Positions 1 through 6,663 of a stretch of 64,000 nt of DNA are shown here, one piece after another; the stretch's first letter is position 1; every line of letters starts with the position of its first letter. Source of the DNA: JAJDAH01 sp964487605 (GTDB lineage: Bacteria; Myxococcota_A; Polyangia; Polyangiales; Polyangiaceae); assembly GCA_964487605.1 (NCBI GenBank), contig CAZARU010000031.1, positions 1-64,000 of the forward strand. The letters run 5' to 3'. The notes beneath the pieces were generated by a model that saw nothing but the letters and a program-made list of their open reading frames with translations, was not told the DNA's origin and ran no database searches. A program made the position numbers and the translations under genes.

Positions 1-1167
1 GGAGACTCGGACGGGGGCGGCGGTGCGGGCGGCAGCGGGGCAGCGAGCGGCAGCGCCGGGCTCGGCGGCGCGGCCGGCGCCGACGCGGCCGACGGGGCGT
101 CAGCGGGTACCGGCGCAGGTGGCATGGCGGGCGAGGGTGGCGGCGCGGGCGCGAGCGACGCGAGCTCGGACGGGCCGGACCTCGCGGCCGAGCTCCTCGA
201 CGAGCTCGGGACCACGACGTGGCACGGGCAGGCCACTCGTGACGGCGTGACGCGCGCTTACGAGCTTCGGTTCGACGCGCCCTCGCGGCTCTGGGGCGAG
301 CTGACGAACCCCTTCGGGCCAGCCCGCGTCCGCGAGATGCGCGCCATGGCCGTCCAGGACGACGGCCTGACCGTGGCGACCACCGTCACGAGCCCCGAGG
401 GCTGGCCGATCCACCCCGAGAACGGAAGGCGGGACACCTGGACGATCGAGGTCCTCGAGGGGTCCCCCCGCAAGATTCGTACGGTTCGCAACGGAGCGGT
501 GGAGGAGTTCGACGAAGGACCGCACCCACCGCCGGCGTCCGGCCTGACCGCGCACGTTCGCGTCTTCCCGTCGAGCGGGCCCGTGAACGATGCCTTGTGC
601 GGCGCCGGGGGACTCGGGAGCATCGACCACGCCACATTGTGGGAGTTCGCGCGCGGCGGCGGCCCGCACACCGAGCTCGGGTCGGACTTCGCCGCCGGCG
701 TTCCCCTCGACGAGTGGACCGATCCGACGGCGAACAACCAGTTCGCCGTGACGAACGTCCCCGGCTTCGATCGGCTCGGCGGCACCGTCCTGAGCGACCA
801 GTTCAACTTCGTGGTGCGCTACGAGGGGACCCTCGAGCACGCCGGCGGAGCCCTGGCCCTGCGCGAGCGCGACGACATGGTGCAGGATGCGATCTGGGCG
901 TGGCTCGGCCCCTCGGTGGGAAGCTCGAACCCTGCCGACCTCTTCCTCGAAGTTCACGATCTGGTCTGGGCCGATCTCACGCCCGACGAACCGAGCGGCT
1001 TCTTCGCGGGCGGTGACGTCCCCCTCGAGGTGATGATCGTGCGGTGCAGCGCGCCTCTCGAGAACGTTTCCATCGAAGTTCGCCCGCCGAGCGGCGCATG
1101 GCAGATCGTCGGCTCCGCGGTCACACGGCCGCGCATCGAGGCTTCGGCATTTCCACCGCTCTTCTGA
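1..1167 (+). CDS. Partial exported (probable lipo)protein with Gly/Ala/Ser-rich linker
   Basis: The frame is open to the left edge, so the true start and any signal peptide lie outside the window; 388 codons are visible. The first ~60 residues are almost only Gly, Ala, Ser and Asp, the kind of flexible linker that follows the lipidated Cys in several other secreted proteins here. The remaining ~320 residues look like a globular beta-rich domain with two cysteines and no catalytic motif I recognise. An ATG at 124 exists, but the same low-complexity composition continues upstream of it in frame, so it is unlikely to be the start. Function unknown; an envelope lipoprotein is inferred from composition and from similar neighbours. 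Confidence 0.7.
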   Translation, partial: GDSDGGGGAGGSGAASGSAGLGGAAGADAADGASAGTGAGGMAGEGGGAGASDASSDGPDLAAELLDELGTTTWHGQATRDGVTRAYELRFDAPSRLWGELTNPFGPARVREMRAMAVQDDGLTVATTVTSPEGWPIHPENGRRDTWTIEVLEGSPRKIRTVRNGAVEEFDEGPHPPPASGLTAHVRVFPSSGPVNDALCGAGGLGSIDHATLWEFARGGGPHTELGSDFAAGVPLDEWTDPTANNQFAVTNVPGFDRLGGTVLSDQFNFVVRYEGTLEHAGGALALRERDDMVQDAIWAWLGPSVGSSNPADLFLEVHDLVWADLTPDEPSGFFAGGDVPLEVMIVRCSAPLENVSIEVRPPSGAWQIVGSAVTRPRIEASAFPPLF

Positions 1168-1178
1168 CGAGGCACTGC

Positions 1179-2114
1179 TTGGGTCACCACGCGCTCCCGG
1201 GAAACCGGGACTTCTCGCTGCCCCGCGAGGCCCCGCCGGCCCCGCTCGATCGCGTCCTGCGCGCGCTGCTCGCGCCGGCGAGCTGGAATCGGGTTCGCGA
1301 TCTGGTGCGCTCCGGCAAGGTGCTCGTCTGCGGCGAGATCGTGCTCGACCCTTCGACGCGGGTGGGCGGGGGTGCGCTCATCGCGGTTCGTCCCTCGGCG
1401 CCGAGGGCTCGCGCTGCGCCTCGCCTGTCACCCTCGGTGATCGCTCACCTCGACGCCCACGTGGTCGTCGTGAAGAAGCCGAGCGGCATCAGCACGGTGG
1501 CCTGGGATGACGAGGCCGGCACCTTGGACCAGCTCCTGAGACGGCTCGTGGAGCAGCAGACGGGGCGCCGCTCGCCGCCGCTCGTCGTCGTGCACCGCCT
1601 CGACAAGGAGACCAGCGGGGTGCTCGTGTTCGCGCGTACCAAGGAGGCTGCCCAGGGCCTTCGCAGCCAGTTCCGTGGCCATCACGTGGAGCGGCGCTAC
1701 CTTGCCATCGCCCACGGGGAGGTTCGCTCGGGGACGCACCGCTCGCGGCTGGTTGCCGACCGCGGTGATGGCCGGCGCGGCTCGACCCGCGACGACCGCC
1801 TCGGCCGCGAGGCGGTGACGCACGTGCGCGTCGTCGAGCGGCTGCGGGAAGCGTCGCTCGTGGAGTGTCGGCTCGAGACCGGGCGGACCCATCAGATCCG
1901 CATCCACCTGGCCGAGGCCGGGTCCCCGGTGCTCGGCGAGCGTGTCTACGGCAAGCGTCGAGCCGAGGCGCGCGCCGAGGCGCCCCGGGTGATGCTCCAC
2001 GCCGTCGAGCTCGGCTTCCGTCACCCCCAGACCGGCGAACCGATGCGCTTCGAGGAGCCGCCCCCCGCGGACTTCGCGCGGGTGCTCGCCGACCGGTCCC
2101 TCGGTCGGCGGTAG
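1179..2114 (+). CDS. RluA-family RNA pseudouridine synthase
   Basis: Isomerises uridine to pseudouridine in rRNA or tRNA, in the cytoplasm. An S4-like RNA-binding segment lies at about residues 20-70. The family signature His-Arg-Leu-Asp-Lys-Glu-Thr-Ser-Gly is at 139-147, with catalytic Asp142. The downstream Arg-Thr-His-Gln-Ile-Arg motif is also present. At 311 residues it has the usual length. I chose the TTG at 1179, just after the upstream stop; a GTG at 1044 would overlap the preceding gene by 124 bases in another frame and add a tail rich in Arg and His, so it is less likely. The exact target base cannot be read from sequence. Confidence 0.87.
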   Translation: MGHHALPGNRDFSLPREAPPAPLDRVLRALLAPASWNRVRDLVRSGKVLVCGEIVLDPSTRVGGGALIAVRPSAPRARAAPRLSPSVIAHLDAHVVVVKKPSGISTVAWDDEAGTLDQLLRRLVEQQTGRRSPPLVVVHRLDKETSGVLVFARTKEAAQGLRSQFRGHHVERRYLAIAHGEVRSGTHRSRLVADRGDGRRGSTRDDRLGREAVTHVRVVERLREASLVECRLETGRTHQIRIHLAEAGSPVLGERVYGKRRAEARAEAPRVMLHAVELGFRHPQTGEPMRFEEPPPADFARVLADRSLGRR

Positions 2115-2128
2115 GTGCTTCGGCTCCG

Positions 2129-2365
2129 CTAGCCGACCCGAACCTCGTAGTCCTCGATGACCGGATTCGCGAGCAGCTCGTCGCTCATCTTCCGCAGGCG
2201 GCCCTCGAGATCGCCGGCGCCCGCCTCCATCTCGATCTCGATGAGCTTGCCGACGCGGACGTCGCGGACGCCGTCGAACCCGAGCTTTCCGAGGGCCCCG
2301 AGCACGGCGCGACCCTGGGGGTCGAGCACCTCGGGCTTGAGTCGAACGAACACGGTGGCCTTCAT
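2129..2365 (-). CDS. purS: Phosphoribosylformylglycinamidine synthase subunit PurS
   Basis: Small subunit (78 residues) that bridges PurQ and PurL in the fourth step of de novo purine synthesis. It matches PurS in length and pattern: an N-terminal strand with Lys-Pro, then Leu-Asp-Pro-Gln-Gly, a Gly-Phe-Asp-Gly-Val segment, a Gly-Lys-Leu-Ile-Glu-Ile strand, and a C-terminal Asn-Pro-Val-Ile-Glu-Asp-Tyr. An AGGAG lies 6 bases before the ATG at 2365, which decides this start over the ATG at 2371. It lies 14 bases downstream of purC and is surely co-transcribed. No purQ or purL follows; an rluA-type gene converges from the other strand. Confidence 0.9.
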   Translation of the reverse strand: MKATVFVRLKPEVLDPQGRAVLGALGKLGFDGVRDVRVGKLIEIEMEAGAGDLEGRLRKMSDELLANPVIEDYEVRVG

Positions 2366-2379
2366 CGTCATCTCCTCGG

Positions 2380-3348
2380 TCAGGCGGGAAGGTTCAGGTT
2401 GCGTCGAATGCGCGCGAGAGGTTCCTCGAGGTCCGGCTCGAAGGCGTCTCCGGTGATCGTCTCGATGGCCTCGACGTAGCGGCGCGAAGCTTCGACCTTC
2501 ACGTCGTCCGGAATGGCCGGAATGGGCCCGTCGCCGAGGAAGCCTCGTTCCGCGAGGAAGCGCCTCACGTACTCCTTGTCGAAGCTCTCCGGCGCTTGCC
2601 CGACCGAGAAGCGCTCCTCGTAGCTCGACGCAAACCAGAACCGTGAGGAGTCCGGCGTGTGGATCTCGTCGATGAGCACGATCTCGCCGCTGGGCGTCTT
2701 TCCGAACTCGTACTTCGTGTCGACCAGCACGAGGCCGCGCTCCGCGCAGACTCGCCGGCCCTCCTCGAAGAGGGCCATGGCGATCTCTGCGGCGCGGTCG
2801 AAGTCGACGGAGACCATCCCGGTGGCTTCGAGGATCTCCGCTCGTGAGGCGGAGACGTCGTGTCCACCCTTGGCCGCCTTGGTGCTCGGCGTGAGGAGGG
2901 GCTCGGGGAGCTGCTGGTGCTGTCGCAGGCCGTCCGGGAGCACGTGCCCGCAGAACGAGCGCACGCCCCGCTGGTAGTGCACCCAGATGCTCGTGGAGGT
3001 GGTGCCGGTGAGGTAGGCGCGAACGACCATCTCCACGGGCAACGGCGCGCACTCCCGCGCCTCGAGGACGTTGGGGTCGGGCACGGACAAGAGGTGGTTC
3101 GGCGCGACGTGGGCGGTCCGGCGGAACCACCACGCCGCCACGTGGTTGAGGAGCTGACCCTTCAACGGCAGGGTGCCGAGCACGCGATCGAACGCGCTGA
3201 TGCGGTCGGTGACGACGATGTAACGCCGTCCGTCCGAGGTCGTGTAGTTGTCGCGGACCTTGCCCTCGTACTTCCGTCCGAGGGCGGCGAAGTCGGTCGA
3301 CGCGAGCGGATGATCGAGCGCCGCGCGGAGCGTTTCGGTCGAGACCAT
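2380..3348 (-). CDS. purC: Phosphoribosylaminoimidazole-succinocarboxamide synthase (SAICAR synthetase)
   Basis: Joins aspartate to CAIR with ATP hydrolysis in purine biosynthesis. Recognisable family segments: an N-terminal Gly-Lys-Val-Arg-Asp motif, Asp-Arg-Ile-Ser-Ala-Phe-Asp, Pro-Val-Glu-Met-Val-Val-Arg-Ala-Tyr-Leu-Thr-Gly, Asp-Thr-Lys-Tyr-Glu-Phe-Gly, and Asp-Glu-Ile-His-Thr-Pro-Asp-Ser-Ser-Arg-Phe. At 322 residues it is the longer, eukaryote-like type of PurC found in many bacteria. The ATG at 3348 is the last in-frame start before the conserved core; the open frame continues far upstream only because of the high GC content. First gene of a purC-purS pair. Confidence 0.95.
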   Translation of the reverse strand: MVSTETLRAALDHPLASTDFAALGRKYEGKVRDNYTTSDGRRYIVVTDRISAFDRVLGTLPLKGQLLNHVAAWWFRRTAHVAPNHLLSVPDPNVLEARECAPLPVEMVVRAYLTGTTSTSIWVHYQRGVRSFCGHVLPDGLRQHQQLPEPLLTPSTKAAKGGHDVSASRAEILEATGMVSVDFDRAAEIAMALFEEGRRVCAERGLVLVDTKYEFGKTPSGEIVLIDEIHTPDSSRFWFASSYEERFSVGQAPESFDKEYVRRFLAERGFLGDGPIPAIPDDVKVEASRRYVEAIETITGDAFEPDLEEPLARIRRNLNLPA

Positions 3349-3458
3349 GGCGCCGGGCGACGAATACGGGGGGCCACGTCGCGGTGCAAGCGGGATTCGA
3401 CCGAGGCTCACCGCCACCGCGATCGAGGACGCGGGCCGGGAGCGCCGCCGATGCCGGG

Positions 3459-4499
3459 CTAGATGCCCAGCTCCTTGGCCTCCGCCCAGAAGTGGTTCTC
3501 TCCGGCGGGGGCGACGTTCAGCTTGCTCGGCAGGACGCTGGCGTAGCCGACCACGACGTCCACGACGAGCACCTCGGTGTCGGCTTCGATGCGTCCGATG
3601 ACGGCACCCTGCTCGGTGGGCTTGCGACGGATCGGGATCTCCTTCGTCGTCTTCACGACGCGTGGCGTACCCGCCACCTTCAGCGTCGGCGGCGAGGGGC
3701 GCGAGAAGCGCGCGGGATTCGGCTGGTCCATGGTCTCGCCCCGCGGCAGCGCGGTGAGGTCGCGTCTCGGCGCCCAGGCCTCGATCACGACCTCGCCGCT
3801 GTACTGCACGTGCACGTAAGCGCCGCGCTGCTTCTCGCTCCAGAAGAGCACGCCGTTGCCGCCGGCGTTGTACAGCGTGGTCACCGCGCTTCGAGACTCC
3901 GAGGGGTCGTCGTAGAGCGTGATCTCGTCCTTCTTCAGCACGTATCCACGTGCCTTGCCCGGCACCTCGAAGCCCGGCGGCGTGCTCGGGGTGAGCGTGA
4001 ACGCGGAGCAGTCCGCCCACGCCGAGAACGACTGGCTCATGGGGTACCGCACCTTCTTCTGAACCCGCAGACGGCCGGGAGACGACGAGACGAACTCGAC
4101 GTCGCGGTGCTTGCCGATCCACAGGTGACCCATCACGACGGGCAGCGCCTGCTTCGTCACGAGCGGGATCTTGCTCGCCTCGGTCCACCCCTCGATTCGA
4201 AAGCCGCCCGTGCCCGTCCCGGTCTGCACCATGACGCGGGCGGACGAGCTGGACGGAAAATCCATGACCGCGAGATTGCCGTCGACGCCGGTGAACTTCG
4301 CGATGGCCTCGCCGCCGCTCTCCCTGTCGAAGATCTCGAGGTTGGTCGGCATGCGGGCCTCGCCCTGGACGACGCACTGCTTGCCGGAGCCCTGGCTCTG
4401 AGGCACCGCGTCCTGGGCGCCCACCTCGTGGGGGAGCGAGGTCGCTCCGAGCCCGACGAGGGTCATCCCCACGAGATACCGCGGATTCTTTCGCTTCAT
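3459..4499 (-). CDS. Exported protein with SH3-like C-terminal domain
   Basis: A Sec signal peptide (Met-Lys-Arg-Lys, a hydrophobic stretch, cleavage near Gly-Ala-Gln at about residue 28) indicates export. A central beta-rich region of ~200 residues contains a segment reading like one SH3b module (Val-Leu-Lys-Lys-Asp-Glu-Ile-Thr-Leu-Tyr-Asp-Asp). The C-terminal ~75 residues look like a second (Glu-Ile-Pro-Ile-Arg-Arg-Lys-Pro, Gly-Arg-Ile-Glu-Ala, Tyr-Ala-Ser-Val). SH3b domains bind cell-wall or protein ligands, so an envelope-binding role is inferred. GGGAG lies 5 bases before the ATG at 4499, so the in-frame codons upstream to 4568 are not used. Monocistronic, divergent from the DHH gene at 4575. 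Confidence 0.72.
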   Translation of the reverse strand: MKRKNPRYLVGMTLVGLGATSLPHEVGAQDAVPQSQGSGKQCVVQGEARMPTNLEIFDRESGGEAIAKFTGVDGNLAVMDFPSSSSARVMVQTGTGTGGFRIEGWTEASKIPLVTKQALPVVMGHLWIGKHRDVEFVSSSPGRLRVQKKVRYPMSQSFSAWADCSAFTLTPSTPPGFEVPGKARGYVLKKDEITLYDDPSESRSAVTTLYNAGGNGVLFWSEKQRGAYVHVQYSGEVVIEAWAPRRDLTALPRGETMDQPNPARFSRPSPPTLKVAGTPRVVKTTKEIPIRRKPTEQGAVIGRIEADTEVLVVDVVVGYASVLPSKLNVAPAGENHFWAEAKELGI

Positions 4500-4574
4500 G
4501 CTATCTCCCTGCGGGCGCCCCGACGGGCCGGGGCGGGACGGCGATTCCCGTTCGACGGTCGAGCCCACCTTCTC

Positions 4575-5480
4575 ATGCTACCCCCTCAGCTCGCATTCGC
4601 CACCCCGCGAAAGCTGCCGAAACCGAAGGGCCTTTCCGGGACCGTGGCGGTGCTGGACATCGCCTTCGCCGGCGGTGGCAGCGCGGGGTTCGACAAGATC
4701 ACCCGCCCCTTCATCGACGGCCTGGGCCCGCGGCTTCGGGCGTGGATCGACCATCACGACCACGAGGAGCACGCGCGTTACGCGGCGGACCCGAGGTTCG
4801 TGCTCGCCACGAAGGCCGAGCACGGCGCGTGCCCGGAGATGATCACCCCTGCGCTCGTCGCGCGCCTCGGGCCGGTGGACACGGTGTGCTGCCACACCGA
4901 CTTCGACGGCCTCGCCAGCGCCGCGAAGTGGATGCGCGACGGTCGGGAGCCCTACGAAGGGTGCGACCGCGACGCGTGGTGCATCGACACCCGGCTCGGA
5001 GAGCCGAGCTCCATCGCCATTCGGTTCGACCGAGCGCTGCGGGCGCGACCGCGCGACACGGGACTGTTCGGCGTCATCGTCCGGCACCTCGCCACCGGGC
5101 TCTCGGATGCCTCGCTGTGGCACCCCATCGACGCCGCGGCCGCGGAACTCGCACCCATCGAGCGCGAGACGAGGCGCGCCGCGATGGCGTACCGCCGCAT
5201 CGACCCCGGGATCGCGCTCGTGGACGTCACGAACGGTTACACGAAGCTGGACAAGACCCAGCTGCTCCTCGCAGGTCAAGAGCGCGAGCCAGTGAGCGTG
5301 GTCGTCGATCGAGACACGGTATCCATCGCCGCGGCCTTCGACAGCGGACGCGATTTCGTGGCGCTGCTCGGGCTCGGGGGCGGAATGCCGACGCGCGTCT
5401 CGGTGCCGAGGAAGGATCTGGCGCGCGCGCTCCGGCTCCTGGGAGTCGGAGACGACGACGCTGCCCGCCTCATCGACTGA
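4575..5480 (+). CDS. DHH-superfamily phosphoesterase-like protein
   Basis: 301 residues. It carries hallmarks of the DHH fold: an early Asp28 in a Val-Leu-Asp strand, Asp59-His60-His61-Asp62-His63, and His107-Thr-Asp109-Phe-Asp111-Gly-Leu-Ala-Ser. Such clusters bind two Mn ions in RecJ, nanoRNases and pyrophosphatases. The order differs from classical RecJ/NrnA, where an Asp-His-Asp-x-Asp motif comes first and the DHH later, so this is a divergent or circularly reordered member. The substrate is unknown; small RNAs, cyclic dinucleotides or a phospho-metabolite are possible. The ATG at 4575 is the first start after the divergent gene at 4499, leaving a 75-base shared promoter region. Confidence 0.72.
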   Translation: MLPPQLAFATPRKLPKPKGLSGTVAVLDIAFAGGGSAGFDKITRPFIDGLGPRLRAWIDHHDHEEHARYAADPRFVLATKAEHGACPEMITPALVARLGPVDTVCCHTDFDGLASAAKWMRDGREPYEGCDRDAWCIDTRLGEPSSIAIRFDRALRARPRDTGLFGVIVRHLATGLSDASLWHPIDAAAAELAPIERETRRAAMAYRRIDPGIALVDVTNGYTKLDKTQLLLAGQEREPVSVVVDRDTVSIAAAFDSGRDFVALLGLGGGMPTRVSVPRKDLARALRLLGVGDDDAARLID

Positions 5481-5745
5481 GCGTCGACCGCCCCGCCGGG
5501 TCTGAGCGTCGAACCTCACGCCCCCCTACGTTTCCCTTCAAAAGCAGCCCGCAATAGCCTGAAACTTCGACAGAAATTGGCCGTTGCGCCGGGTTGCCCG
5601 ATCGTGTTACGCGCATCTTCCACTTTTGAAAGGTGCGAACGCGCGGATCTACGTAAGTCCGCGATTCCGTGGGTCGGGTTCTACCCGGGAGATTGACGAA
5701 CGGGTGGGCCTGACTGGGGCGCGCCACGACCCTTGGAGAGGCCTC
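5481..5745. promoter_or_regulatory. 265-bp intergenic region with AT-richer island and short repeats
   Basis: No convincing gene is seen here. The stretch around 5527-5580 is clearly richer in A/T than the surrounding coding DNA. An 11-base direct repeat (CTGAGCGTCGA) occurs at about 5477 and 5502. Inverted repeats lie at 5642-5663 (CGCGGA/TCCGCG around TACGTA) and 5675-5687 (CGGGT/ACCCG). It probably carries the promoter and control sites of the acetyltransferase-like gene at 5746. Confidence 0.35.
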
Positions 5746-6648
5746 ATGGCCGTCAAAGCAGCTTCCGAAGAGCAGACGTTCGAAGAGATCCTGTTTCAGA
5801 ACGACCGAGTCTCCCTCTGTCTGCTCGTAAACCGACGCGCGCGCTCGCTGCGGGTCGTGGACTTCCGGTCCGGCCCCAACCCGGCCAAGCGCCTCTTCGT
5901 GGTCAGCCTGGCGCAACGGGAGCGCGTCGAGCGCGTCTACACGCTGGTGGAGCGGGACGAGGTGAGCACTTGGACCAAGCTCGGGTTCGAGAGGGAGGGG
6001 AGCATTCCGGGGTTCTACAAGCGGAGCGACGCGCACCTGCTCGGCCTCGCGGTCCCGGGCCGCGGCCGAACGCCGGAGCGGGACGACGAGTCGGGTGTGC
6101 ACCGGACGGTCGCCTCCGACTTCGCCTCGGACAAGATCTACCAGTCGGGGCGAAAGCTCGCCAAGGAGCTGGCCGAGTCGTCACTGCCCTCGGTGCGGGT
6201 CGTCGCCTCGCGTGAGGTCGACGCGATGAAGGCCGTGCACGCGGCGTCGCGCGCGGGCCGAGCGCTCACGGGGTTCGAACGCTTCGGTCGGGACGTCGAG
6301 CGCAGGTACTTCGCGTGCACGGCGCGTGGCGGGTTTTCGCTCGCGGCGTCGGCCGAGATCCAGCCGTGCTTCAGCAACGCGTTCCTCGAGCTCCTGTTCG
6401 CGCCGCGCACGGAGAAGGAGACGCAGCTCATGACGTCCGCGGTCCAGTCCATCTGCGACGCCTTGTTCGAGCAGGAGATCGTGACGTGCTTCGCGCTGTC
6501 ACCCGCCGACGACGTGTCGGCGGCTGCCGTGTACCTGGCGAACGGCTTCCGCCGCACGGGGAGGCTCTCCGGCCACTTCCGCATCGACGCGGATCGGGTC
6601 GACGCGTACCTCTGGACGCGGAAGCTGGCACAGCCCGACGGCGCCTGA
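5746..6648 (+). CDS. Protein with two GNAT acetyltransferase-like halves
   Basis: 300 residues. The N-terminal half (about 10-105) and C-terminal half (about 155-295) each end in a segment typical of GNAT enzymes. The first has Trp-Thr-Lys-Leu-Gly-Phe-Glu-Arg-Glu-Gly with Tyr-Lys-Arg. The second has Ala-Val-Tyr-Leu-Ala-Asn-Gly-Phe-Arg-Arg-Thr-Gly followed by a final strand. GNAT proteins move acyl groups from acyl-CoA to amines; whether either half keeps acetyl-CoA binding is unclear because no clean Gln/Arg-x-x-Gly-x-Gly/Ala loop is visible. The ATG at 5746 follows GGAGAGG at good spacing and is preferred to upstream in-frame codons from 5584. A 15-base gap to the next gene suggests co-transcription. 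Confidence 0.6.
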   Translation: MAVKAASEEQTFEEILFQNDRVSLCLLVNRRARSLRVVDFRSGPNPAKRLFVVSLAQRERVERVYTLVERDEVSTWTKLGFEREGSIPGFYKRSDAHLLGLAVPGRGRTPERDDESGVHRTVASDFASDKIYQSGRKLAKELAESSLPSVRVVASREVDAMKAVHAASRAGRALTGFERFGRDVERRYFACTARGGFSLAASAEIQPCFSNAFLELLFAPRTEKETQLMTSAVQSICDALFEQEIVTCFALSPADDVSAAAVYLANGFRRTGRLSGHFRIDADRVDAYLWTRKLAQPDGA

Positions 6649-6663
6649 CACACTCGGGCCCGG

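Noticed and set aside
2366..3133. 256-codon N-terminal extension of PurS
   Set aside because: It overlaps purC in another frame and is Arg/Pro-rich; PurS proteins are about 80 residues and a good AGGAG precedes the ATG at 2365.
3384..4574. Extension of the DHH-like protein to 698 residues
   Set aside because: The extra part is antisense to the SH3-like exported protein and His/Arg/Leu-rich; the family-like core begins after ATG 4575.
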